A stretch of 64,000 nucleotides of DNA. It comes from Variovorax sp. Root473. Lineage in GTDB: Bacteria > Pseudomonadota > Gammaproteobacteria > Burkholderiales > Burkholderiaceae_C. Position 1 is the first letter of the stretch; each line of letters begins with the position of its first letter. Position numbers and translations under genes: made by a program. Where the stretch lies: assembly GCF_001426505.1 (NCBI RefSeq), contig NZ_LMEV01000001.1, positions 311,378 to 375,377 of the forward strand, read 5' to 3'. The notes beneath the pieces are model-generated. The model worked only from the letters and a program-made list of their open reading frames with translations. It had not been told where the DNA came from and made no database searches. Shown here in pieces: positions 28,614-39,153 of the stretch.

Positions 28614-29873
28614 ATGATGAATTCTTCCGGCAGCAACCCCTGCATCGACGACCTGGCAGCGCCCGCGCGCGAGGCCGCCACTTCTGACGCCGCGCCCACC
28701 CGCTCCGCCTGGCTCGCGGTCGGCTCCATCGCCGTCGGCACCTTCGCGATGGTGTCGACCGAGTTCATGCCCATCGGCCTGCTCACCGACATCGCGCGCG
28801 GCCTGAACGTGTCCGACGGCACGGCCGGGCTGATGATCACGATGCCCGGCGTGCTGGCTGCCTTCGCCGGGCCGGCGCTGATCGTCGCCTCGGGCCGGCT
28901 CGACCGGCGCACGGTGCTGATCGCGCTCACGCTGTTGCTGATCGGATCGAACCTGCTGGCCGCGTTCGCGCCCAACTTCACGACCATGCTGGTCGCGCGC
29001 CTGATGCTCGGCTTGGCCGTGGGCGGCTTCTGGACCTTCGCACCCGCTGCCGCCACGCAGCTGGTGCCCGATGCCTCGAAGGCGCGCGCCATGTCGCTGG
29101 TGCTGGCCGGCGTGTCGGCCGCCACGGTGCTCGGCGTGCCCGCGGGCTCGTGGCTGGGCTCGATGTTCGGCTGGCGCGCCTCGTTCGCCGTGACCGGCGC
29201 GCTGGCCGCGGCGGTGCTGCTGGTGCAGCTGTGGCTGCTGCCCGCCATTCCGCCGCAGCGCGCGATCGGTGCGCGCGACCTGCTCACGCCGCTCACGCGC
29301 CGCATGGCGCAGGTCGGCCTGCTCGCGGTGCTGTTCTTCATCGCCGGCCACTTCGCGGCCTACACCTACCTGAAGCCGCTGCTGCAGCAGGTGTTCGGCC
29401 TGCAGGCCAATGCGGTCTCGACGCTGCTGCTGGTCTACGGCGCGGTGGGCTTCATCGGCACGTTCCTGGGCGGCAGCCTGGTGGCACGCAGTGTGCGCGG
29501 CACCACCTTGCTGGCGGCGCTGATGCTCGCGACGGCCTTGCTGTTGACCACGGTGATCGGCACCGGCATGGTGGCCGGCGCGGTCGTGGTGGTGATCTGG
29601 GGCGTGGCCTTCGGCCTGATCCCGGTGGCGCTCACGGGCTGGATGATGGAAGCCGTGCCCGACGCGCAGGAAGCCGGCCAGGCCCTGCTGGTGACGGGCT
29701 TCCAGGTGGCGATCGCCTCGGGCGCACTGATCGGCGGCCTGATGGTCGACAGCCGAGGCATCTCCCCCACGATGGTGCTCAGCGGCGTGCTGGTGCTGAT
29801 CGCCGCGCTCATCGTCGGCACGCTGGGCCGCGCACGCGGCGGTGCGGCGCCGCTGGCGGCCATTCCGGAGTAA
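28614..29873 (+). CDS. MFS efflux transporter, DHA1 (NepI/SotB-like) type
   Basis: 419 residues with about 12 membrane helices. Helix 1 ends in MVSTEFMPIGLLTDIARGL, the typical start of the NepI/SotB/AraJ branch of drug:H+ antiporters, and the helix 2-3 loop is ASGRLDRRTVL. ATG at 28614 follows AAGGACAGC; a second ATG is the next codon. These pumps export sugars, nucleosides or drugs; the substrate here is unknown. It stands alone between the GFA pair and a broken acetyltransferase gene. Confidence 0.88.
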   Translation: MMNSSGSNPCIDDLAAPAREAATSDAAPTRSAWLAVGSIAVGTFAMVSTEFMPIGLLTDIARGLNVSDGTAGLMITMPGVLAAFAGPALIVASGRLDRRTVLIALTLLLIGSNLLAAFAPNFTTMLVARLMLGLAVGGFWTFAPAAATQLVPDASKARAMSLVLAGVSAATVLGVPAGSWLGSMFGWRASFAVTGALAAAVLLVQLWLLPAIPPQRAIGARDLLTPLTRRMAQVGLLAVLFFIAGHFAAYTYLKPLLQQVFGLQANAVSTLLLVYGAVGFIGTFLGGSLVARSVRGTTLLAALMLATALLLTTVIGTGMVAGAVVVVIWGVAFGLIPVALTGWMMEAVPDAQEAGQALLVTGFQVAIASGALIGGLMVDSRGISPTMVLSGVLVLIAALIVGTLGRARGGAAPLAAIPE

Positions 29874-29878
29874 GAACC

Positions 29879-30101
29879 TTCAACGGCGGCCCCTACCGCG
29901 CGCGCTCGGCCTACCGGCGAAGACTCGATCTACGTCGCGCCCGGCGTGCACGGCCACGGCATCGGCCACAGCGGCAACGTGGGCTCGCCGCGGCTGCACG
30001 CGAACCTGGGCTTCGAGACCGTCGGCGTGCTGCGCAACGTCGGCTTCAAGTTCGGCCAGTGGGTCGACACGGTGCTGATGCAGCGTGCACTACTCAGCGC
30101 C
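29879..30101 (+). pseudogene. Broken GNAT acetyltransferase (phosphinothricin acetyltransferase-like)
   Basis: Remnant of a GNAT gene. FNGGPYRARSAYR is read at 29879-29917 in one frame, and after a frameshift near 29917 EDSIYVAPGVHGHGIG continues in another. It then jumps straight to RLHANLGFETVGVLRNVGFK, FGQWVDTVLMQRAL. In intact family members about 25 more residues separate the acetyl-CoA motif (GxGIG) from the LHxxLGF motif, so there is also an internal deletion, and the first 80-90 residues are missing. The 3' end approaches the convergent nitrilase gene. Frame and deletion are read directly; family assignment is from motifs. Confidence 0.8.
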
Positions 30102-30103
30102 GG

Positions 30104-31033
30104 TCAGCGCGGCAGTGCCGGCGCGCCCCGATAGCCCAGCATCGCGTCGTACAGATCGGTTCGCCGGTCGCGGTGCAGGTCGTTGAGCGGCGTCCAGATC
30201 GGCGCGGAGCGCGCGGCGCCCAGGTCGACGTCGGCGTAGAGGATGGTTTCTTCCTCGGGCCCGGCAATGCGCCCCATCGGCCAGCCGTTCGTGCCCGCGA
30301 TCAGCGAGTTGCCCATGAAGCCCGTGCCGCGCTCCTGGCCCACGCGGTCGGCGGTGGCGATGAAGACGTTGTTGGCGTGCGCGGCCGTCATCGTCAGGTA
30401 GGCCGCCATGCAGACGCCGCTGGCGTCGTACAGCGGCGGCGGCGTCCAGACCCAGCCCGTCGGCACGCAGATGATGTCGGCGCCTTGCTGCGCCACGATG
30501 CGCGCGGTCTCGGGAAACCAGATGTCCCAGCACACGAGCAGACCGATGCGGCCGATCTTCGTCTCGAACACCGGGTAGCCCTCGTTGCCGGGCGTGAACC
30601 ACAGCTTCTCGTTGTTCCACAGGTGCGTCTTGCGGTAGCGGCCGATGTAGCCCTCGGGGCCGACGAGCACGGCGGTGTCGAACAGCTGCATGCCGTCCTG
30701 CTCGGCCAGGCAGCCGACGAGGTACACGCCGTGCTTCACCGCGAACGCGACCCAGCCCTGCACCGTGGGGCCGTGCGGCACGGGCTCGGCATGGGCGAAG
30801 GCCTCGGCGCGGCCGTTGAAGCAGTAGCCGGTGGTCGCCAGCTCGGGCAGCACGATGAGCTGCGCGCCGCCGGCCACCGCCGCTTCGAGTTGTGCGCGCA
30901 CCGCGGCGGCATTGCGCGCAAGGTTCTCGACGCCCACCTGCGGGTCGAACTGCACGACGGCCACGCGCAGGGGGCTGGCGCGCAGGCCGGGCACGGCGTC
31001 GCCGCCGGAAGGGATGTTGGCTGGGACGGTCAT
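30104..31033 (-). CDS. Carbon-nitrogen hydrolase (nitrilase superfamily)
   Basis: 309 residues. The Glu-Lys-Cys triad is complete: Glu64 in VLPELATTGY, Lys135 in YRKTHLW and Cys168 in LLVCWDIWFPE. Family members hydrolyse nitriles, amides or N-carbamoyl compounds; the Trp-rich CWDIWFPE region resembles aliphatic amidase or carbamoyl-hydrolase branches more than classical nitrilases. The frame is open upstream to 31483 on the strand opposite the HxlR gene, but ATG at 31033 starts the conserved domain. It is divergent from the HxlR regulator and probably controlled by it. Confidence 0.92.
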   Translation of the reverse strand: MTVPANIPSGGDAVPGLRASPLRVAVVQFDPQVGVENLARNAAAVRAQLEAAVAGGAQLIVLPELATTGYCFNGRAEAFAHAEPVPHGPTVQGWVAFAVKHGVYLVGCLAEQDGMQLFDTAVLVGPEGYIGRYRKTHLWNNEKLWFTPGNEGYPVFETKIGRIGLLVCWDIWFPETARIVAQQGADIICVPTGWVWTPPPLYDASGVCMAAYLTMTAAHANNVFIATADRVGQERGTGFMGNSLIAGTNGWPMGRIAGPEEETILYADVDLGAARSAPIWTPLNDLHRDRRTDLYDAMLGYRGAPALPR

Positions 31034-31048
31034 GGTCTTTTTAGGTTT

Positions 31049-31088
31049 CAAATTAAAACCAGATGCTAGGCCTATTGGTTTTAATTTG
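31049..31088. promoter_or_regulatory. Long palindromic operator between the nitrilase and HxlR genes
   Basis: CAAATTAAAACC (31049-31060) and GGTTTTAATTTG (31077-31088) are perfect 12-bp arms around 16 bp; counting outward, 14 of 15 positions pair. The A/T-rich arms stand out in this GC-rich DNA. The element covers the -10 of the nitrilase promoter and touches the -35 used by both promoters. HxlR-type winged-helix dimers bind such dyads, so autoregulation plus control of the nitrilase gene is likely. Confidence 0.8.
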
Positions 31089-31114
31089 CAACCCGTCAAA
31101 CACCACGGTCTAAT
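31063..31114. promoter_or_regulatory. Divergent promoters sharing one palindromic -35 box
   Basis: TTGCAA at 31086-31091 is its own complement. On the plus strand it lies 17 bases before TCTAAT (31109-31114), a good promoter for the HxlR gene. On the minus strand it lies 17 bases before TAGCAT (31068-31063), a fair promoter for the nitrilase gene. The two polymerases would compete for the same -35. Confidence 0.6.
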
Positions 31115-31147
31115 CCCGCCATCCCGGGGACGCACAGGAAACACACG

Positions 31148-31606
31148 ATGGCCAGGAGAAAAAGTCTGAGGTTCGACGCCTGCCCGATGGCGCGCGCCCT
31201 CGAGGTCGTCGGCGACCAGTGGTCGCTGCTGATCGTGCGCGACGCCTTCGACGGCATGCAGCGCTTCGGCGAGTTCCAGCAGAGCCTGGGCGTGGCGAAG
31301 AACATCCTGGCCGACCGGCTGAAGTGGCTGGTGCAGGAAGGCGTGTTCGACCTCGTGCCCGCGTCGGATGGTTCGCTCTACCAGAAGTACGTGCTGACGG
31401 CCAAGGGCCGCGGCCTGTTTCCCGTGGTGGTCGGCCTGCGTCACTGGGGCGAAGCCAACCTGTTTGCGCCGGGCGAGCCGCATTCGGTGCTGCTGGAGCG
31501 CGAAAGCGGCAAGCCCGTGCCACCGATCGACCTGCGCACGCGCGACGGCCAGCCGCTCGACCCCGGCGCGACCTTCGTGAAGAAGCTGCCCGCGTCCGCC
31601 GCCTGA
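31148..31606 (+). CDS. HxlR-family transcriptional regulator
   Basis: 152 residues. The winged-helix HxlR domain spans about 10-100: CPMARALEVVGDQWSLLIVRD, then RFGEFQQSLGVAKNILADRL (recognition region) and YVLTAKGRGLFPVVVGLRHW. Cys13 is in the position used by thiol-sensing HxlR members. AGGAAA precedes the ATG. It is divergent from the nitrilase gene with a long palindrome between, the usual arrangement for a local regulator. The inducer is unknown. Confidence 0.93.
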   Translation: MARRKSLRFDACPMARALEVVGDQWSLLIVRDAFDGMQRFGEFQQSLGVAKNILADRLKWLVQEGVFDLVPASDGSLYQKYVLTAKGRGLFPVVVGLRHWGEANLFAPGEPHSVLLERESGKPVPPIDLRTRDGQPLDPGATFVKKLPASAA

Positions 31607-31612
31607 TCGGCC

Positions 31613-32875
31613 CTACTCGCCCAGCAACTCGCCGATCGGCTGCAGGTCTTCCACGCGATCGCAGATGGCCTTGATGACCATGGTGATCGGGATGCCCAGC
31701 AGCAGCCCCCAGATGCCCCACAGCCAACCCCAGAAGATCACGCCCACGAACACCGCCACAGGGTTCATGCGGCTGGTGCGGCTGGTGAGCCAGGGCATCA
31801 GCAGGTTGCCGACCACCGTGTGGATGGCCAGCGAGACGCCGCCCACGAGCAGCGCCATTTCGATGCTGCTGAACTGCAGGAAGGCCATGAGCCCGGCCGC
31901 CACCAGCACGATCACCGAGCCGATGTACGGAATGAGGTTGGTCACGGCCGCGATGATTCCCCACACGGCCGCGTTCTCCACGCCGAGCAGCCAGAAGGCC
32001 AGGCCGGTGGCCAGCCCCACCAGCGCGCTCACCAGGATCTGCACCAGCAGGTAGCGTTCGATGTTGCGCGTGATGTCGTCCAGCACGTGCACCGTGACCT
32101 TCTTCTTCTGCAGGCTGGGCCCGGTGATCTTGATGAGCTTGCGCCGGAAGGTGTCGCCCGAGCACAGCGCGAAATAGGTGAGAAAGGCCACCAGCGTGAG
32201 CTGCCCCATGGCGTTGAGCAGGCCGACCGTGCCACTGAGCAGGTAGTCGCGCACGTTGAAGCCCGGCCGCTCGATGACGACGCGCGCCACGCCCTTGCGC
32301 GAGGCGACGCGCGCGGAGTTTTCCTCGGCCGCTTTCTCGAGTTGCGCGGCGGCCTGCTGCACGCTGTCCAGTGGCGTGGCGCTGGCGTTCTTGTTGCGGC
32401 GCATGGCCTGGCCGAGCTTCTGCGCCGCGACCGGCAGCGAGTCGAGCAGTTGCGAGGCGCTGCCCGACAGCGAATAGCCGGTCCACCCGAGCCCGCCGAA
32501 CAGGCCCAGCAGGATCACCGCCGCGCCGATCCAGCGCGGCAGGTACCAGCGGTGCAGGCGCTCGACCAGCGGCGACAGCGCGTAGTTCAGCAGCAGGCTC
32601 AGCATCAGCGGCACGAACACGGCCTGGCCCCAGCGCAGCGCGAACACGCTGGCGAGCACGGCCAGCACCACGAGCGAGGCGCTGCGCACGTCGACCGGCA
32701 TGTGCAGCACGAGGCGCTTGCGCAGCGCGGAGTTCGCATCGTCCTTCGGCGCGACCGGCGCAACAGGTTCGACCGGCGCAGCCGGCGACACCGGCGCGGG
32801 CGCAGGCGGCGGTTCGTCGGCGGCCGCGGGACGTGGGGGTGCGGGCTTCGGGCCGGCCGGGGTTTCATCGGTCAT
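31613..32875 (-). CDS. AI-2E/PerM-family membrane transporter
   Basis: 420 residues. A proline/alanine-rich cytoplasmic tail (about 1-50) precedes 7-8 membrane helices with the family features: LMLSLLLNYALSPLVERLHR (about 93-112), a long soluble middle region (about 140-220) and AVTNLIPYIGSVIVLVAAGL (about 313-332). Members include the AI-2 exporter TqsA, PerM and Na+/H+ antiporters, so the substrate cannot be named. The start overlaps the response-regulator stop by 4 bases, so it belongs to the algZ-algR operon here. It is convergent with the HxlR gene. Confidence 0.88.
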   Translation of the reverse strand: MTDETPAGPKPAPPRPAAADEPPPAPAPVSPAAPVEPVAPVAPKDDANSALRKRLVLHMPVDVRSASLVVLAVLASVFALRWGQAVFVPLMLSLLLNYALSPLVERLHRWYLPRWIGAAVILLGLFGGLGWTGYSLSGSASQLLDSLPVAAQKLGQAMRRNKNASATPLDSVQQAAAQLEKAAEENSARVASRKGVARVVIERPGFNVRDYLLSGTVGLLNAMGQLTLVAFLTYFALCSGDTFRRKLIKITGPSLQKKKVTVHVLDDITRNIERYLLVQILVSALVGLATGLAFWLLGVENAAVWGIIAAVTNLIPYIGSVIVLVAAGLMAFLQFSSIEMALLVGGVSLAIHTVVGNLLMPWLTSRTSRMNPVAVFVGVIFWGWLWGIWGLLLGIPITMVIKAICDRVEDLQPIGELLGE

Positions 32876-33620
32876 CGCGACTCCTTGAGCATCTCGCGCA
32901 CAGCGGCCAGCTGGCGGCGGGACACCGCCACGGGCTCGGGCACCGAGTCCAGCCGCAGCGCCCAGCCGTCGGCGTCCTCGCCGTCGTCGTAGCGTTCGAG
33001 CGCGCGGATCGCCGCGCGCGCCACCAGCGCGTTGCGGTGCACGCGCAGGAAGCGGTTCGGATAGCGCTCCTCGAAATCGTTGAGCGAGCCATCGAGGATG
33101 TGGCTGCGCGTGGCGGTGCGCACCGTGAGGTACTTGTATTCGGACTTGAGGTACAGCACCTCGGACAGCGGCACGCGCTCGGCGCGGCCCCGGTCCTGGA
33201 TCAACACGCACTCGGACGTGGCGTCGGCGGCGGACCCGGCGGCGCGGCGTTCCTTCAGGAAGCGCTCGACCTTCTGCAGCGCCTGCTGCAGCCGCTCGGC
33301 GCGCACGGGCTTGGTGAGGTAGTCGACCGCCTCCAGCTCGAACGCCGTGACCGCATGGCTGGCATGCGCCGTCACGAACACCACGGCCGGCGCGTCGGGC
33401 CGGCTGCGCAGCGCACGCGCCACCTCGATGCCGTCGACGCCCGGCATGTGCACATCAAGCAGCACCAGGTCGAGGTCCATTGCGGCCAGGTGCGCCAGCG
33501 CCTCTTCGCCCTGCGCCGCCTCGGCCGTCACCTCGGCGGCGGGCGAGGTGCAGTCGCGCAGCAGCGTGCGCAGGCGCGAGCGGGCCAGGGCTTCGTCGTC
33601 AACGATCAGGGTCTTGAGGC

Positions 33621-33624
<4 letters not shown>
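32872..33624 (-). CDS. algR: LytTR-family response regulator (AlgR-like)
   Basis: 250 residues: receiver domain (about 1-120; phosphate acceptor Asp57 in VLLDVHMPG, Thr/Lys switch positions in FVTAHAS and YLTKPV) and a LytTR DNA-binding domain (about 140-245; LKSEYKYLTVRTATRSHI, RFLRVHRNALVA). AlgR controls alginate and type IV pilus genes in Pseudomonas; whether it does so here is not known. It overlaps the kinase gene and the AI-2E gene by 4 bases each. The pairing with a LytS/AlgZ-type kinase divergent from argH supports the name. Confidence 0.85.
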
Positions 33625-34715
<1,091 letters not shown>

Positions 34716-34754
34716 CGGGTGACCAACCCATTATTGCCTTCCTGGACGGCTCCC

Positions 34755-36152
34755 ATGACCCAAAACCAACTCGACAAGAAATCCGAAGCCTGGTCGGCCC
34801 TGTTCTCAGAACCGATGAGCGACCTGGTGAAGCGCTACACCTCCAGCGTCTTCTTCGACAAGCGCCTGTGGCAGGCCGACATCGAGGGCTCGCTGGCGCA
34901 CGCCGGCATGCTCGCCGCCCAGGGCATCATCAGCGTGCAGGACCACGCCGCCATCGAGCGCGGCATGGCGCAGATCCGCGGCGAGATCGAATCCGGTGCC
35001 TTCGAGTGGAAGCTCGACCTCGAGGACGTGCACCTGAACATCGAGGCCCGCCTGACCCAGCTCGTGGGCGATGCCGGCAAGCGCCTGCACACCGGCCGCA
35101 GTCGCAACGACCAGGTCGCCACCGACGTGCGCCTGTGGCTGCGCGGCGAGATCGACCTCATCGGCGACCTGCTGGTTGACCTGCAGAAGGCGCTGGTCGA
35201 CATCGCCGAGAAGAACGTCGAGGTGATCCTGCCCGGCTTCACCCACCTGCAGGTGGCGCAGCCCGTGAGCTTCGGCCACCACATGCTGGCCTACGTGGAA
35301 ATGTTCAGCCGCGACGCCGAGCGCATGGGCGAGGTGCGCAAGCGCGTCAACCGCCTGCCGCTGGGCGCCGCCGCCCTGGCCGGCACCAGCTACCCGCTGG
35401 ACCGCGAGCTCGTGGCGCGCACCCTGAAGATGGACAGCGTCTGCCAGAACAGCCTGGACGCCGTGAGCGACCGCGACTTCGCGATCGAGTTCACCGCCGC
35501 CGCCAGCCTGTGCATGGTGCACGTGAGCCGCCTCTCGGAAGAACTCATCATCTGGATGAGCCAGAACTTCAGCTTCATCAACATCGCCGACCGCTTCACC
35601 ACGGGCTCGTCGATCATGCCGCAGAAGAAGAACCCCGACGTGCCCGAGCTGGCGCGCGGCAAGACCGGCCGCGTGGTCGGCCACCTGATGGCGCTGATCA
35701 CGCTCATGAAGGGCCAGCCGCTGGCCTACAACAAGGACAACCAGGAAGACAAGGAGCCGCTGTTCGACACCGTCGACACGCTCAAGGACACCCTGCGCAT
35801 CTTTGCCGAGATGATCGGCGGCATCACCGTCAAGCCCGAGGCCATGGAAGCCGCGGCGCTGCGCGGCTACGCCACCGCCACCGACCTGGCCGACTACCTC
35901 GTGAAGAAGGGGCTGCCCTTCCGCGACGCGCACGAAACCGTGGCCCACGCCGTGAAGGCTGCCACCTCGCACCAGGTCGACCTGTCGGAGCTGCCGCTGT
36001 CGGTGCTGCAGCAGTTCAACCCGAACATCGAGAAGGACGTGTACGACGTGCTGAGCCTGCGCGGCTCGCTCAATGCGCGCAACGTGCTGGGCGGTACCGC
36101 GCCCGCGCAGGTCAAGGCCCAGGTCGCCCGCCACCGCGCCCGTCTCGGCTGA
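34755..36152 (+). CDS. argH: Argininosuccinate lyase
   Basis: Last step of arginine synthesis, splitting argininosuccinate into arginine and fumarate. It has 465 residues. The fumarase/aspartase signature [15 protein letters not shown] is at about residue 285, with the catalytic Ser in [20 protein letters not shown] (about 113) and TAHxHLQ-like [11 protein letters not shown] (about 163) are also present. ATG at 34755 is chosen over an in-frame GTG at 34719 because family proteins start with MTxxQLxKK-type sequence. Confidence 0.97.
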   Translation: MTQNQLDKKSEAWSALFSEPMSDLVKRYTSSVFFDKRLWQADIEGSLAHAGMLAAQGIISVQDHAAIERGMAQIRGEIESGAFEWKLDLEDVHLNIEARLTQLVGDAGKRLHTGRSRNDQVATDVRLWLRGEIDLIGDLLVDLQKALVDIAEKNVEVILPGFTHLQVAQPVSFGHHMLAYVEMFSRDAERMGEVRKRVNRLPLGAAALAGTSYPLDRELVARTLKMDSVCQNSLDAVSDRDFAIEFTAAASLCMVHVSRLSEELIIWMSQNFSFINIADRFTTGSSIMPQKKNPDVPELARGKTGRVVGHLMALITLMKGQPLAYNKDNQEDKEPLFDTVDTLKDTLRIFAEMIGGITVKPEAMEAAALRGYATATDLADYLVKKGLPFRDAHETVAHAVKAATSHQVDLSELPLSVLQQFNPNIEKDVYDVLSLRGSLNARNVLGGTAPAQVKAQVARHRARLG

Positions 36153-36185
36153 AGCCCGCGGCCGCACCACCGAGGGCCGCGCTTC

Positions 36186-37664
36186 ATGTTCTACGCCATC
36201 CCGCTCGAAAACAGGCCGAGCTGGCGCAACCCGCCGTGGATGACGGTGCTGCTGATCCTCCTGAACATGCTCGTGTTCTGGGGGCCGCAGCGCAGCGAGG
36301 AGAACGGGCGCGAGCGCGCTGCGCAGTTCTATGTGCAGAGCGTGCTGCCCGAACTGGAACTGCCGCCCTTCGTCGAATGGCTCGAAAAGACGGACCCCAA
36401 GCGCGGCAAGATGGCACGCCGCGCGTTGCGGCATGAAGAGGCCTACCCGCAGCTGCTCGAAGGCCTGCAGAACGACAAGCCCTTCCTGAAGAAACTGCGC
36501 GCCGACGAGGTCGTCACCCCCACGAACCCACAGTACGCCGAGTGGCAGCGCGACCGGCGCCAGTACGAGGCGATGCTGCCCGCGCCTTTCACTGCGCGCT
36601 GGTCGCAGGACTACGGCAAGGACGCCGAGTTCAAGCCCTGGACCTGGCTCACCGCCGCCTTCCTGCACGGCAGCACCGGCCACCTGTTGGGCAACATGCT
36701 GTTCCTCTTCCTGTTCGGCTTCTCGGTCGAACTGGCGCTGGGGCGCGGCACCTACCTGGGCTTCTACCTGCTCGGCGCCGTGGGCGCGTCGCTGCTGGCC
36801 GGCTGGGCCTACGCGGGCAAGGGCGGCTACGGGCTGGGCGCCTCGGGTGCGATCTCGGCGCTGATGGGCATGTACGCCGTGATGTACCGGCTGCGGCGCA
36901 TCCGCTTCTTCTACCAGCTGTTCTTCTATTTCAACTACGTCACGGCGCCCGCCCTGCTCTTGCTGCCGGCCTGGATCGCCAACGAGCTGGTGCAGCACTG
37001 GATCGGCGGCCAGGGCATCGCCTACATGGCCCACCTGGGCGGTCTGCTGACAGGCGCCGCACTGATGGCCGGCGCCATGTGGCTGGGCCGCGTGAAGACG
37101 CCCGAGACCGTGAAGTCGGAAATGGTGACCGACGACCACCGCTTCGCGCAGCACGTGGCCGCCGCGCGCAAGCTGTCGGCGGCAATGAAGTTCGAGCCCG
37201 CGTGTGCCGAATGGCGCGCCGCCGCCGCCCTGCGCCCCGGCGACACCGACACGCTGCGCGCCTGGTTCCACACCGCGCGCCTGCAGCCCGCCAGCGACGA
37301 CTTCCACCAGGCCGCGCGCCGCATCTTCCGCCTGCCCGCCACCGACGCCGACACGCTGGCACTGCAGCACAGCAGCTTCACGACCTACCTCGACCAGGCC
37401 AGGCCGGGCGTGCGCCTGAAGCCCGACGACATGGCCCGGCTGGCGCGCCGCTTCGCGCGCATCCGCCAGTTCGGCGACGCCGACACGCTCTGCCGCATCC
37501 TGCTGAAGACCGCGCCCGACCACCCCGAGCTGGCCGACACGCTCTCGGTGTGCGCCAACGGCCTGCTGCATGCGGGCGAACGCGATCGCGCCCTGGGCCT
37601 GCTGCCGCACCTGCTGCGGCTGGCGCCCAACGACATGGTCACGCGCACCCTGCAGCGCGCATGA
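36186..37664 (+). CDS. Rhomboid-family intramembrane serine protease with extra domains
   Basis: 492 residues, about twice the length of GlpG. A first membrane helix (about 19-33) is followed by an unusual soluble insertion of about 115 residues, then the rhomboid core: HGSTGHLLGNMLFL (about 161-174), catalytic Ser220 in GLGASGAISALMGMY and His283 in AYMAHLGGLLTGA. The last 180 residues form a soluble helical TPR-like domain (ACAEWRAAAALRPGDTDTL, TLCRILLKTAPDHPELADTL). Both active residues are intact, so it should be proteolytic. The substrate is unknown. It follows argH by 33 bp and could be cotranscribed. Confidence 0.9.
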   Translation: MFYAIPLENRPSWRNPPWMTVLLILLNMLVFWGPQRSEENGRERAAQFYVQSVLPELELPPFVEWLEKTDPKRGKMARRALRHEEAYPQLLEGLQNDKPFLKKLRADEVVTPTNPQYAEWQRDRRQYEAMLPAPFTARWSQDYGKDAEFKPWTWLTAAFLHGSTGHLLGNMLFLFLFGFSVELALGRGTYLGFYLLGAVGASLLAGWAYAGKGGYGLGASGAISALMGMYAVMYRLRRIRFFYQLFFYFNYVTAPALLLLPAWIANELVQHWIGGQGIAYMAHLGGLLTGAALMAGAMWLGRVKTPETVKSEMVTDDHRFAQHVAAARKLSAAMKFEPACAEWRAAAALRPGDTDTLRAWFHTARLQPASDDFHQAARRIFRLPATDADTLALQHSSFTTYLDQARPGVRLKPDDMARLARRFARIRQFGDADTLCRILLKTAPDHPELADTLSVCANGLLHAGERDRALGLLPHLLRLAPNDMVTRTLQRA

Positions 37665-37688
37665 AAAAACCCGGCACATGGCCGGGTT
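37664..37688 (-). terminator. Intrinsic terminator after kgtP
   Basis: AACCCGGC (37668-37675) and GCCGGGTT (37681-37688) form a perfect 8-bp stem around 5 bases. The A-run at 37664-37669 gives a U-run on the minus strand, so it best ends the minus-strand kgtP transcript; it also begins right at the rhomboid stop and may serve both. Confidence 0.85.
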
Positions 37689-37717
37689 CGCAGGTTCGGG
37701 GGTGAAGCGCGCTGCGC

Positions 37718-39064
37718 TTACTTGTCGTTGTGCAGGTACGTCGCCTGCTTCGGCAGCAGCAGGCTGACCAGGAAGGCCACGCCCATCATCGCCGTCACGT
37801 ACCAGTAGAAGTACGACTCGTGGCCGATCGACTTCAGGCCCAGCGCCACGTACTCGGCGCTGCCGCCGAAGATGGCGTTGCCCACCGCGTACGACAGGCC
37901 CACGCCCAGCGCGCGCACTTCGGGCGGGAACATCTCGGCCTTCACGATGCCGCTGATCGAGGTGTAGAAGCTCACCACCGCCAGCGCCAGCGTGATCAGC
38001 ACGCCGGCCATCAGCGGGCTGCCCACGCTTTGCAGGTTGCTCAGCACGGGCACCGTCATCAGCATGCCCAGGGCGCCGAACAGCAGCATGTTGCTGCGCC
38101 GACCGATGCGGTCCGACAGCGCGCCGAACAGCGGCTGCATGCACATGTACAGGAACAGGCAAGCCGTCATCACGTTGCTGGCGGTCTTGATCGACATGCC
38201 GGCCGAGTTCACCAGGTACTTCTGCATGTAGGTGGTGAAGGTGTAGAAGATCAGCGAGCCGCCGGCCGTGTAGCCCAGCACCACGAGAAAGGCGCGCTTG
38301 TGGTGCTTGAACAGTTCGGCGACGCTGCCGGCGCCCTTGGCGGCGCGGGTCTTCGTGCTGGCGGTTTCGGTCAGCGTGCGGCGCAGCATCAGTGCCACGA
38401 TGGCGGCCACAGCGCCCAGCACGAAGGGAATGCGCCAGCCCCAGGCCTTGAGCTCGGCCTCGTCGAGTACCTGCTGCAGCACCACCACGACCACCACGGC
38501 CAGCAGCTGGCCGCCGATCAGGGTGACGTACTGGAACGACGAGAAGAAGCCGCGCTGGCCGCGCATGGCCACTTCGCTCATGTAGGTGGCAGTGGTGCCG
38601 TACTCGCCACCGACCGACAGGCCCTGCAGCAGGCGCGCGGCCAGCAGCAGCGCGGGCGCCCAGGCGCCGATCTGCGCGTAGGTGGGCAGGCAGGCAATGA
38701 CCAGCGAGCCCACGCACATCATGACGACCGAGGTCACCATCGACGTCTTGCGGCCCTTGCGGTCGGCCAGCCGGCCGAACAGCCAGCCGCCGATCGGGCG
38801 CATCAGGAAACCGGCGGCGAACACGCCGGCGGTGTTCAGCAGCTGGACCGTCGGGTCCGACTTGGGGAAGAACGAGGGCGCGAAGTAGATCGCGCAGAAG
38901 GCGTAGACGTAGAAGTCGAACCACTCCACCAGGTTGCCGGACGAGGCGGCAAAGATCGCGAAGATGCGCTTGCGCTTTTCCTCGAAGGTGTAGGGGGTGG
39001 TGTCGCGGGTCGCGTCCGGGCTGGAAGCGCCGGCGCTCGTGCTGCTGCTGGCAATGGCGGTCAT
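37718..39064 (-). CDS. kgtP: Alpha-ketoglutarate/dicarboxylate:H+ symporter (KgtP type)
   Basis: 448 residues, metabolite:H+ symporter branch of the MFS with 12 helices. Similarity to E. coli KgtP is very strong along the length: [74 protein letters not shown] and [18 protein letters not shown]. It should import 2-oxoglutarate or a close analogue. AAGGA lies before the ATG at 39064. The two-component genes upstream on the same strand probably control it. Confidence 0.93.
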   Translation of the reverse strand: MTAIASSSTSAGASSPDATRDTTPYTFEEKRKRIFAIFAASSGNLVEWFDFYVYAFCAIYFAPSFFPKSDPTVQLLNTAGVFAAGFLMRPIGGWLFGRLADRKGRKTSMVTSVVMMCVGSLVIACLPTYAQIGAWAPALLLAARLLQGLSVGGEYGTTATYMSEVAMRGQRGFFSSFQYVTLIGGQLLAVVVVVVLQQVLDEAELKAWGWRIPFVLGAVAAIVALMLRRTLTETASTKTRAAKGAGSVAELFKHHKRAFLVVLGYTAGGSLIFYTFTTYMQKYLVNSAGMSIKTASNVMTACLFLYMCMQPLFGALSDRIGRRSNMLLFGALGMLMTVPVLSNLQSVGSPLMAGVLITLALAVVSFYTSISGIVKAEMFPPEVRALGVGLSYAVGNAIFGGSAEYVALGLKSIGHESYFYWYVTAMMGVAFLVSLLLPKQATYLHNDK

Positions 39065-39153
39065 GCGGGGGTCCTTGTCTCTGGCTGCAGCCCCCGCGAA
39101 GCCCGCGGAAAGCCGTGCCGGGGAGTCTGGTCCGCCGGGGGCGCGCTGTCGTC

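Noticed and set aside
31613..32875. A true AI-2 exporter (TqsA)
   Set aside because: The family includes proteins with very different substrates, and no quorum-sensing gene lies nearby, so only the family name is given.
34806..38924. A minus-strand open frame of 1372 codons across argH, the rhomboid gene and kgtP
   Set aside because: It spans three well-supported genes in shadow frames, including one on the same strand (kgtP) in a different frame.
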